Source: an uncultured bacterium (GTDB taxonomy: Bacteria > Cyanobacteriota > Vampirovibrionia > Gastranaerophilales > Gastranaerophilaceae). Taken from it: a DNA stretch of 49,624 bases. Of the stretch, positions 25,544-33,310 are shown one piece after another. The stretch's first letter is position 1; each line of letters begins with the position of its first letter. A program made the position numbers and the translations under genes. The stretch spans positions 1 through 49,624 of the forward strand of contig CADBOJ010000049.1 of assembly GCA_902796305.1 (NCBI GenBank), read 5' to 3'. The notes beneath the pieces are model-generated. The model did not search any database, was not told where the DNA came from, and saw nothing but the letters and a program-made list of their open reading frames with translations.

Positions 25544-26113
25544 TTATTCTTCCGTTTTTTCTCTTCCTTTTCTTGTAAGTTTAAAGAGCTTTTCGCTTAC
25601 AAGTTTTTCTCCGACCCAGTGAGCAATAAGTTTTCCGTTTTCATCATAAACGAATTGCTCATCATCCTCAGCCGAAAGAGAAACATTAATGAGATTACCA
25701 AATCTTGAATATCCCATTGTTTTCATATAGTCATTTTTATATTCAACAACATCAAATCTTAATAAATTACCGAAAATATTGTAGTAATATATTACTTCCC
25801 TTTCGTCCTTATAAGTTACGGCATATGAAAGAAGTGTTTCTTTAAAATAAAAAGGACAAAGCACTCTTGAATCTATTTCATATACCTTGTTTTTAATTGA
25901 TTGTATGTTTTCTTTCCTGTTAGGATCTTTAAGATAATCACGATAAAATGATTTTTCTATTTTTCTCGGCAAATCTTTAAACAGCTCTATTCTTGCCGTT
26001 GCTTCATTATATCTTATTCCGGCTTTTATAACTTCTTCCTCTTCTTCGGCAATTGCAAATGAAAAAAGAAGTATTGCAATAACCAAAAATAGTTTACTTA
26101 TTGTCTTTTTCAT
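25544..26113 (-). CDS. Exported protein of unknown function
   Basis: A 189-residue protein with a clear signal peptide (residues 1-22, MKKTISKLFLVIAILLFSFA), an acidic stretch EEEEE right after the predicted cleavage site, then a beta-rich region with YYNIFGNLLRFDVVEYKN and GYSRFGNLINVSL, and VYDENGKLIAHWVG, which resemble YD/toxin-type short repeats in spacing. Its start overlaps the end of miaA by 20 bases, so translation is likely coupled. Family not recognised. Confidence 0.75.
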   Translation of the reverse strand: MKKTISKLFLVIAILLFSFAIAEEEEEVIKAGIRYNEATARIELFKDLPRKIEKSFYRDYLKDPNRKENIQSIKNKVYEIDSRVLCPFYFKETLLSYAVTYKDEREVIYYYNIFGNLLRFDVVEYKNDYMKTMGYSRFGNLINVSLSAEDDEQFVYDENGKLIAHWVGEKLVSEKLFKLTRKGREKTEE

Positions 26114-26990
26114 AAAATTTTTCAGCCTTTCCGATTATCTCATCCGCATTTTTTAAAGGTACGATTTCTTTGTTGCTTCTAAAATATGTAAGTTGTCTTT
26201 TTGCAAAATTTCTTGTGTGCTGTTTTATTTTTTCAATAATTTCTTTTTTACCATTATACAATTCTTTGTCAAAAAATTCTTTATATCCGATTGTTGAATA
26301 TAAAATTTTATTGTCCGGATATTTTTCTTTATTTCTTTGCCATTCTTCTTCCAGTCCGAGTTCAATCATCTCATCCACTCTTTTATTTATTCTTTCATAA
26401 AGAACATCTCTTTCAATATCAGGCATAAGATAGCATACATCATATTCGGGATTTTCTTTTCTTTTATATTCGCTTATCGGCATATTAAGTTCAATGCACA
26501 TTTCAATAGAGCGTATAACCTTATCTTTATTATTCGGATGTATTAAAGATGCTCTTTTAGGGTCAAGCTTGTTTAATTTTTCCCAGAGCGAATTATTATC
26601 CGATTTAGAAAGCTCTTCTCTTAATTCTTTATTTATTTTACATTCGGGTAATGCTTCTTTATTTAATAAACTTTTTATATAAAACCAGGTTCCGCCTGCT
26701 ATAATCGCTCTTTTATTTTTTAAAAAAATTTTATCAAGTGCTTTTGTTGCTTCCAAAACAAAATCACCTGCGGAAAATTCTTTTTCAACCGTTAAAATGT
26801 CAATTAAATGATGCTTAATTCCGCACCGCTCTTCCAATGTCGGTTTTGCGCTTACAATATCCAAATCTTTATAAACAATTCTTGAATCGGCACAGATAAT
26901 TTCGGCATCAAGTCTGTTCGCCAGTTGTATCGCCGTTGTTGTCTTCCCCGACGCTGTCGGACCTGTCAGAATTAGAATTTTTTTGTTCAT
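26094..26990 (-). CDS. miaA: tRNA dimethylallyltransferase
   Basis: A 298-residue enzyme that adds a dimethylallyl group to A37 of tRNAs reading U-starting codons. Seen: P-loop LTGPTASGKTTTAIQLA, the DSRIVYKDLDIVSAKPT region (family DSRQ-x-Y-x-x-x-x-I-G-T-A-K-P; here with RIVYKDLDIVSAKP), GGTWFYIKSLL and the C-terminal TRNFAKRQLTYFR. The ATG must be at 26990 because the P-loop starts nine residues later. Consequently the first 83 bases lie inside the upstream membrane-protein gene in another frame, an unusually long overlap. Confidence 0.95.
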   Translation of the reverse strand: MNKKILILTGPTASGKTTTAIQLANRLDAEIICADSRIVYKDLDIVSAKPTLEERCGIKHHLIDILTVEKEFSAGDFVLEATKALDKIFLKNKRAIIAGGTWFYIKSLLNKEALPECKINKELREELSKSDNNSLWEKLNKLDPKRASLIHPNNKDKVIRSIEMCIELNMPISEYKRKENPEYDVCYLMPDIERDVLYERINKRVDEMIELGLEEEWQRNKEKYPDNKILYSTIGYKEFFDKELYNGKKEIIEKIKQHTRNFAKRQLTYFRSNKEIVPLKNADEIIGKAEKFYEKDNK

Positions 26991-27768
26991 AACAGTTAAA
27001 TATTATCATAACAACATAAGATACAAAATATATGTGGATAAATAAATTAACAACGCTCAAAATAGGGTTAAATGAAGTAAGAGCCTTTAGTATACCCATT
27101 AACATAAAAGCAAGACAGAATATTGCATAAAGTCCGATTGATATGCCGAAATTTTTAAATATAAATTTAAAGCATTCAAGATATGCATTTAAAGGTTTTA
27201 GAAAAACGTTTTTGGCTTCCGTTTTAATAAATGCCGGAGGTAAAAACATAAAGAAAAAATTAAAAACGGAATATAAAAGAGTAAAAGTAATCTGCCACCC
27301 GTAAAGTATAAACATTTTATCCGATGAAAGATTATTTATATAGTCAAGATAAGCATTACTGTCCCCTGATATAGCCGAAATGTCTTTCATTAAAAATGAC
27401 GGGTCGCCAAATGCTTTTAAAGATATTGCTATTGCTATGTATGATACAAGTACTATTGCGATTGAATAGATAATTATTGCTATTATTGAGGGAATAATAT
27501 TTTTTCCCGCACCTTCAAAAAATACTCCCGTTAAAGGCTTTTTTTCTTCTTTTCCCGCTTCATCAAATAATTGAAGCCATCCTCCGAAAAATACGGCAAA
27601 TAAAAGAAATATGCACACAAGTACCAAAAGCCCGAATATTTTCGGCTGAAGTATAAATACATAAGGGATAAATAAACTTAATAAGATTAAAAATAACACC
27701 AGAAATAAAGTTATTGCCGGAGAATTATTTACGTCTTTAAAAGATTTTTTTATTAATTTTGAAATCAT
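26908..27768 (-). CDS. Polytopic membrane protein of unknown function
   Basis: A 286-residue protein with about six hydrophobic segments (near residues 18-58, 92-120, 155-178, 205-230, 235-258). The last 28 residues are hydrophilic (EQKNSNSDRSDSVGEDNNGD) and are encoded by the same bases as the MiaA P-loop in another frame, so this tail is probably under little selection of its own. The general layout resembles DUF-type glycerophosphoryl-diesterase membrane domains or YihY-like proteins, but no motif allows a call. It heads the operon leading to miaA, the U32 gene and the GNAT pair. Confidence 0.78.
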   Translation of the reverse strand: MISKLIKKSFKDVNNSPAITLFLVLFLILLSLFIPYVFILQPKIFGLLVLVCIFLLFAVFFGGWLQLFDEAGKEEKKPLTGVFFEGAGKNIIPSIIAIIIYSIAIVLVSYIAIAISLKAFGDPSFLMKDISAISGDSNAYLDYINNLSSDKMFILYGWQITFTLLYSVFNFFFMFLPPAFIKTEAKNVFLKPLNAYLECFKFIFKNFGISIGLYAIFCLAFMLMGILKALTSFNPILSVVNLFIHIYFVSYVVMIIFNCYEQKNSNSDRSDSVGEDNNGDTTGEQT

Positions 27769-27864
27769 TTTTACCCCTTGTTTACAATCAATTAAAATTT
27801 ACAAATCCTTTCAAATAATCTATTATTAAATATAGTACGAGCAATCAAAAATACAAGGTAAAAA

Positions 27865-28566
27865 ATGTTAAAATTTTCAAAAAAACACAATTACTCAGGA
27901 GTCCTGATTTGCACCGAGGGTATAGACGGCTCGGGAAAATCAACTCAAATTGAACTTTTATATAGCTGGCTGAAATCAAAAAATGCGGATGTAATTTTAA
28001 CACAGTGGAACAGCTCCGAGTTAATTGCAAATACTACAAAAAAGGCAAAAAAGAAAAATTTGTTATCCGGAAGAACATTTTCTCTTCTTCATGCCGTTGA
28101 TTTTGCGGACAGGTTGGAACGAACAATTAAACCTGCCCTAAAAGCGGGATTTATTGTCCTTGCAGACAGATATGTATATACTGCTTTTGCAAGAGATGTC
28201 GCAAGAGAGGTTGACCCCAAGTGGGTTAGAAATTTATACGGTTTTGCAATTAAACCCGATTTAACCTTTTATTTCGATGTATCTCCGAGAGATAGTCTGG
28301 AAAGGATTTGCTCAAACAGACAGCCGGGGTATTATGAAGCCGGAATGGATATGAAATTATCCAACAATCCTTATAAAAGCTATGTAATATTTCAAAACAG
28401 AATTGCCGAGCAGTATAGAAATATGCTTGATGAGTTTGATTTGATAAGAATTGATGCCAAGGATTCAATTCACAAAAAACAGGAGTTTATAAGAGCAAAG
28501 GTTTTAGAAGTTTTACAAAAAAATAAAATTAAGGTTGAAGATGAAAACAAAAGAAAAACTAAATAA
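27865..28566 (+). CDS. tmk: Thymidylate kinase family protein, copy 1
   Basis: A 233-residue P-loop kinase. Seen: CTEGIDGSGKSTQIELLYSW, the TMPK-type Walker A; HAVDFADRLERTIKPALKAG, matching the family helix before the second strand; and LADRYVYTAFARD, the DR(Y/W/H) motif. Thymidylate kinases make dTDP from dTMP. The usual DRY-x-x-S-S-x-A-Y-Q is replaced by YTAFARD, and the LID region (RQPGYYEAGMD) is unusual, so substrate specificity may differ. A second copy follows with a 26-base overlap. No other thymidylate kinase is in the window. Confidence 0.78.
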   Translation: MLKFSKKHNYSGVLICTEGIDGSGKSTQIELLYSWLKSKNADVILTQWNSSELIANTTKKAKKKNLLSGRTFSLLHAVDFADRLERTIKPALKAGFIVLADRYVYTAFARDVAREVDPKWVRNLYGFAIKPDLTFYFDVSPRDSLERICSNRQPGYYEAGMDMKLSNNPYKSYVIFQNRIAEQYRNMLDEFDLIRIDAKDSIHKKQEFIRAKVLEVLQKNKIKVEDENKRKTK

Positions 28567-29245
28567 AAAATCAAAAGAAATAAAAAAAGCGCACGGATAT
28601 GACGGTATGCTTATAGTGGTTGAGGGAACGGACGGTTCGGGAAAATCAACTCAGGTTAATATGCTTTCTCAATTTATTAAAGATAAAAGCTACGGTTGTA
28701 CGGTTTCCGAATGGAAAACTTCAAGACTTATATCGGGTGTAATTAATGAAGCAAAAGAAAAAAATATGCTGAATACCACAACATACTCTCTTCTTTACGC
28801 AGCAGACTATACCGACAGACTTGAAAACGAGATAATTCCCGCCCTGAAAGCAGGTTTTGTCGTTTTAATGGATAGATACATTTATACGGCATACGTTAGA
28901 GATTCTGTCAGAGGACATGACATAAACTGGGTAAAAAATCTGTACGGTTTTGCGCCGAAGCCTGATTTAGTGTTTTATCTTAATGTTCCGACCGAAATTT
29001 TAATAAAAAGACTTATAGCAAAGAACGGCGTTCTTGATTACTTTGCATCAGGCAGAGATATAGGTCTTTCAACGGATATTTACAGCAGTTTTGAAATTTA
29101 TCAAAAAAGATGCCTTGAAGAATATAAAAAACTTAAAAAAGAATATAATTTTATTGAGCTTGACGGCACAAAATCAAAAGAAGAACTGCACGAAAAAATT
29201 AAAACAAAAGTTCAGGAGCTTCTTGATAAAGGATTTGTTCAATAA
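28541..29245 (+). CDS. tmk: Thymidylate kinase family protein, copy 2
   Basis: About 234 residues, paralogous to copy 1 with the same order of motifs: VEGTDGSGKSTQVNMLSQF, YAADYTDRLENEIIPALKAG and LMDRYIYTAYVRDS, then LYGFAPKPDLVFYLNVP. The frame is open to a TTG at 28535; the ATG at 28541 is preferred because AAGG lies at suitable distance. The start lies inside copy 1, so the two are coupled. The N-terminal 15 residues are lysine-rich. Both keep Walker A and DR, so both may be active. TMPKs are homodimers, and a heterodimer is possible. Confidence 0.78.
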   Translation: MKTKEKLNKKSKEIKKAHGYDGMLIVVEGTDGSGKSTQVNMLSQFIKDKSYGCTVSEWKTSRLISGVINEAKEKNMLNTTTYSLLYAADYTDRLENEIIPALKAGFVVLMDRYIYTAYVRDSVRGHDINWVKNLYGFAPKPDLVFYLNVPTEILIKRLIAKNGVLDYFASGRDIGLSTDIYSSFEIYQKRCLEEYKKLKKEYNFIELDGTKSKEELHEKIKTKVQELLDKGFVQ

Positions 29246-29255
29246 AAGCTATAAA

Positions 29256-30158
29256 CTATTGTTTCTTTACTTCATTATGAGCAATCTTATCTTTTAATTT
29301 AACACCGAGAGTTATGCCGATGCTCGTGAATAATGCCAATGAAACATAAGTTAACAACCCGAGAACGTTTGTTTTTGCTATTTTTTTCACTAAATCCGGA
29401 CTGAGTGTCTTTTTAGCAAGTCCGAGTCCTTTTATTGTTGCTAAACTTTCTTCGGCAATAACCGGTAAAAATGATGCAAATGCTAATTTTCCGGCATTGT
29501 TTTTAATAAAATCACCGGCTTTATCAAGTTTATTTTTAGGCTGTTCGCCTTCCGCTTTTTTGGTTTTTAAAAGAGAAATTAATAGTATCGGCAATACCAA
29601 CATACTTGCAGCACGGCTTTTTTGGAGTATTTTGCCGAATTTTGAACAATTTGCATTCAATGCATGTCCTATTTCATGGAAATTAACCAACTTCATACCA
29701 TTTTCAGGAAGTACAATTTTTTTACTTGCGTCTGCATAAAATGCATTCATACCGTCTAAAACCTGATTTTGTACATTGGCTACCATATCTTTGGTATAAC
29801 TTTCGGGCAAAAACCTTGCAAATCCTTTTTTAACTTCTTTTTTTAATACTCCGGAAATTTCTTCGGCATTATAAGAAGTAGCTTTAAGTATGCTTACACC
29901 TTTTTTATCAAGTCCTGATGTTTTAATTGCCTCTTCGGTAGCCTTGCCAATCTGTTCAAACTGATCTTTTGTTAATGTGGTATTTATTTTAGCCATTTTA
30001 AACATAATGCTTGGAGAAATAAAAATCGGTGCACAAATTTTTACTAAATTTGAAGCCAGAATTCCTGCAGCACACCCGCCTGCTTTTTTTAAAATACCCG
30101 GTTTTTTATACTGTATTTGTTCTGCTGAGCAATTATTAACACCTGTTACATTCGTCAT
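29256..30158 (-). CDS. Membrane-associated putative zinc metalloprotease (HExxH)
   Basis: A 300-residue protein I do not recognise as a named family. A zincin motif, NFHEIGHALNANC, lies at residues 159-171 (His161, Glu162, His165). A possible third ligand is Glu241 or Glu242 in PVIAEESLATIKG, about 80 residues later. Hydrophobic segments near 30-50, 182-197 and 262-285 suggest membrane association. The N-terminal part has GGCAAGILASNLVK. It converges with the thymidylate kinase pair and is divergent from polA. Activity is inferred from the motif and not certain; the HExxH pattern also occurs by chance. Confidence 0.65.
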   Translation of the reverse strand: MTNVTGVNNCSAEQIQYKKPGILKKAGGCAAGILASNLVKICAPIFISPSIMFKMAKINTTLTKDQFEQIGKATEEAIKTSGLDKKGVSILKATSYNAEEISGVLKKEVKKGFARFLPESYTKDMVANVQNQVLDGMNAFYADASKKIVLPENGMKLVNFHEIGHALNANCSKFGKILQKSRAASMLVLPILLISLLKTKKAEGEQPKNKLDKAGDFIKNNAGKLAFASFLPVIAEESLATIKGLGLAKKTLSPDLVKKIAKTNVLGLLTYVSLALFTSIGITLGVKLKDKIAHNEVKKQ

Positions 30159-30251
30159 AATAAATCCTTTAATTCTTGATGCACACTACATTAATTAATA
30201 AAACAAAACATATTTAATTATTTACAATTAGTACAATAAATCTATCATAAA

Positions 30252-30281
30252 TTTACAAACAGTAACAATTAAATTTATGAT
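30252..30281 (+). promoter_or_regulatory. Likely sigma-70 promoter of polA
   Basis: TTTACA (30252-30257) and TATGAT (30276-30281) are 18 bases apart, about 28 bases before the polA start codon, with AAGGGG between as ribosome site. Confidence 0.5.
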
Positions 30282-30308
30282 ACAATTATTAAATATTAAG
30301 GGGTTTTT

Positions 30309-32939
30309 ATGGAAGATAAGAAGACACTCATTTTAATAGACGGGCATGCGTTAGCGTTCAGAATGTTTTTTGCGTTGGAAAGAACGGGAATGCAAACAAC
30401 CGAACATATTCCGACTTGGGCGGTTTACGGATTTTTTAAGGCAATATTTGACCTTTTAGCCGATAAAAAACTCTTGATTAAACCCGATTCAATAGCTGTT
30501 GCATTTGATGTATCAAAAGCAACATTCAGACTTGAAAAATATCCCGAATATAAAGCAAACAGGCTTACCATGCCCGATACTTTAAGAAGCCAGCTTGACA
30601 CAATTCAAGAAGGATTGAATGCTCTTGATATTCCGATTTATACAAGTATGGGATACGAGGGAGATGACGTTATAGGAACAATATGCTCCAAAGCTCGTAA
30701 AGAAGGGCATAAAACATATATTTTAACGGGTGATAAGGATAGTTTTCAGCTTGTTGACGACGATGGGCTTGTAACGGTTTTAATTCCTCAAAAAGGTGAA
30801 ATTAATAAATATAATAAAGAAAAAGTATTCGAAAATCTGGGTGTATACCCTTCTCAGGTTGTTGATTATAAAGCATTATGCGGTGATACATCCGATAATA
30901 TTCCGGGAATCAGAGGAATAGGGCCTAAAAGTGCATCCGGATTACTAAATGAATACCAAACACTCGACAAAATCTATGAAAATATAGACAAAATCACAAA
31001 AAAATCCCTGAAAGAAAAACTTATTGAAGGCAAAGAAAGTGCTTATTTATCACAATTTCTGGCAACAATAAAAAAAGATTTGGATATAAATTTTAATTTT
31101 GAGTCTGCCTGTCTTACAATTCCCGACAAGGAAAAGGTAAAAGCCTTTTTCCAAAAGGTTCAATTTTATTCTTTTGTAAAAAATATTGATAAATTACTTC
31201 TGCCGTTCAGTGAAATCGGAAAAAATTCAATTTGCGCCTCAGCCGGCGACAATAAAAATTCTCAATTGTCCTTGTTTGGTTTTGAAGAAGAAAAAAAAGA
31301 AGAAAAATTTGAAAAAAAAGAGATAAAAAAGCTTGATATAAATCATTCTAAAGAATTTCTTTCAAATATAAAAAGCGGAGATAAAATATCTTTTCTTGTT
31401 GATTTTATGGAAAACGATATGTGTTATATAGCACATAATTCAACCGTTGCAAAAGCAAGAATAACAGATGTTAAAGACATTCTTCAAAATGAAAATATTA
31501 AAAAATGTACTTATGATTGTAAAAGCATAAACGAAGAAATAAAAGGAATAATATCCGATGTTCAACTTTCAAGCTATGTAAAAGACTCGTCAAGAAAACA
31601 CGACCTTATTACTCAAATAAACGAGTGCCTCGGAGCAGTTCCCGATGAAGAAGATTATTATCTTTTATGTTCATATATTCTTGATTTGGATGAATATTAC
31701 AATAAAAACTTAACCCAAAAAGAGCTGGAACTCATAAATAAAACAGAACTTCCCTTAAGCTTTGTTTTAAAAGATATGGAGGATACGGGAGTAAAACTTG
31801 ATACAGAGTGCTTAAAATCCATAGGGGATGAAATTGATGTTAAAGTTAAAGATTTTGAAGAAAAAATTTACACTGAAGCAGGATGCACTTTTAATATAAA
31901 CTCTCCAAAACAAGTTGCAGAGGTTCTTTTTGATAAAATGCAAATTAAACCCAAGAAGAAAGGAAAATCCGGAAATTATTCAACAAATGCTAAAATACTG
32001 GACGAACTTGCGCTTGATTACGAGATAGCATCAAATATACTTGAGCATAGACAATTAATGAAATTAAAAACAACATATATCGATGCTCTTCCTAAACTTA
32101 TTAAAAGCGACGGCAAAATTCACACTCATTTTAATCAAATAGTAACAACAACGGGAAGATTATCTTCATCAGACCCGAATTTACAAAATATTCCGATTAG
32201 AACGGATTTTTCAAACAGAATAAGGGGGGCTTTTATTCCGTCAAATGATAATTCCTATATAATGAGTGCGGATTATTCACAGGTAGAATTAAGACTTCTT
32301 GCACATTATTCGGGAGATGAAGTACTTATTAATGCTTTTAAAAATGATATTGATATTCATAAAGTAACCGCATCAAAAATATTTAATGTTCCAATGGATG
32401 AAGTTACAAAAGATATGAGAAGAAAGGCAAAAACCGTTAATTTTGGAATTGTATACGGACAAACCCGTTACGGACTTTCTTCAACTTTAAAAATTGACCC
32501 GTGGGAAGCACAAGAACTTATTAATAAATATTTTAAAACATATCCTAAAATTTCACATTATATAAATTCAACCTACGAAATGGTTAATGAAAAAGGATAT
32601 GTTGAAACACTCTTCGGAAGAAGAAGATATCTCGGAGCCGAATTAAATTCAAGAAATGCAAACATAAGAGATTTTGCAACACGCGCCGCCATAAATGCTC
32701 CGCTTCAGGGAACAAGTGCAGATATAATTAAAATGGCAATGGTGGATTTGCATAAAAAATTAAAAAATTATAAATCTAAAATGATACTCCAAATCCATGA
32801 TGAACTTGTTCTTGAAGTACCCGAAAATGAACTTGAAGAGGTTAAAAAATTAACAATTGAAGCAATGGAGTTGAATCAGCCTTTAAAAGTGCCTCTAAAA
32901 GTTGAAGTAGGATACGGAAAAACATGGATGGAGAAATAA
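30309..32939 (+). CDS. polA: DNA polymerase I
   Basis: An 876-residue enzyme for Okazaki-fragment processing and repair. Seen: N-terminal 5'-3' exonuclease/flap domain (residues 1-290, with GYEGDDVIGT and CGDTSDNIPGIRGIGPK), a middle region (about 335-460), and a family A polymerase domain with motif A SADYSQVELRLLAHYSGD, motif B RRKAKTVNFGIVYG and motif C QIHDELVLEVP. The middle 3'-5' exonuclease domain seems degenerate: where active enzymes have DTE the sequence has DFM, so proofreading is likely lost, as in several other bacteria. Two bases separate it from the small exported protein gene. Confidence 0.97.
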   Translation: MEDKKTLILIDGHALAFRMFFALERTGMQTTEHIPTWAVYGFFKAIFDLLADKKLLIKPDSIAVAFDVSKATFRLEKYPEYKANRLTMPDTLRSQLDTIQEGLNALDIPIYTSMGYEGDDVIGTICSKARKEGHKTYILTGDKDSFQLVDDDGLVTVLIPQKGEINKYNKEKVFENLGVYPSQVVDYKALCGDTSDNIPGIRGIGPKSASGLLNEYQTLDKIYENIDKITKKSLKEKLIEGKESAYLSQFLATIKKDLDINFNFESACLTIPDKEKVKAFFQKVQFYSFVKNIDKLLLPFSEIGKNSICASAGDNKNSQLSLFGFEEEKKEEKFEKKEIKKLDINHSKEFLSNIKSGDKISFLVDFMENDMCYIAHNSTVAKARITDVKDILQNENIKKCTYDCKSINEEIKGIISDVQLSSYVKDSSRKHDLITQINECLGAVPDEEDYYLLCSYILDLDEYYNKNLTQKELELINKTELPLSFVLKDMEDTGVKLDTECLKSIGDEIDVKVKDFEEKIYTEAGCTFNINSPKQVAEVLFDKMQIKPKKKGKSGNYSTNAKILDELALDYEIASNILEHRQLMKLKTTYIDALPKLIKSDGKIHTHFNQIVTTTGRLSSSDPNLQNIPIRTDFSNRIRGAFIPSNDNSYIMSADYSQVELRLLAHYSGDEVLINAFKNDIDIHKVTASKIFNVPMDEVTKDMRRKAKTVNFGIVYGQTRYGLSSTLKIDPWEAQELINKYFKTYPKISHYINSTYEMVNEKGYVETLFGRRRYLGAELNSRNANIRDFATRAAINAPLQGTSADIIKMAMVDLHKKLKNYKSKMILQIHDELVLEVPENELEEVKKLTIEAMELNQPLKVPLKVEVGYGKTWMEK

Positions 32940-32940
32940 T

Positions 32941-33309
32941 ATGATAAAAAAATTACTTATACTTACGATTATAATGCTATTTTCTCTTGTTTATGCCGAT
33001 GACAGCGTACTTCAAAGAAGTTATAAAATATACCCTAAAGACGCAGACAGCTTATTTATGTATGCGCTAAACGCCATAAGCTCGGATTACAGATATAACA
33101 TATTTGAAATTCAAACAAAAAACGGCTATATTTTGTTTGCAAACGGTTCAAAATATTATCTTTTAACAGTTACAAAAAGATATCAGAATCAATCCGAAGT
33201 TAAAGTAATGCCGAGAAACAGTGATTTTTCACTCGGATATGAAACTGCTCAAAATATTTTTGCTTTAATAGATAATGAAATTAAAAAACCGATGGAGCTT
33301 GTTAAATAA
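32941..33309 (+). CDS. Small exported protein of unknown function
   Basis: A 122-residue protein with a signal peptide (residues 1-19, MIKKLLILTIIMLFSLVYA) and a compact mixed domain: SYKIYPKDADSLFMYALNAI, then short beta strands up to TAQNIFALIDNEI. It lies one base after the polA stop codon and one base before the priA start, so it is part of a polA-x-priA transcription unit. It resembles lineage-specific periplasmic proteins, not a family I can name. Confidence 0.75.
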   Translation: MIKKLLILTIIMLFSLVYADDSVLQRSYKIYPKDADSLFMYALNAISSDYRYNIFEIQTKNGYILFANGSKYYLLTVTKRYQNQSEVKVMPRNSDFSLGYETAQNIFALIDNEIKKPMELVK

Positions 33310-33310
33310 A

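Noticed and set aside
33275-33310. PriA start twelve codons further upstream
   Set aside because: It would lie inside the previous gene, has no ribosome site, and the extra residues are not part of the family N-terminus.
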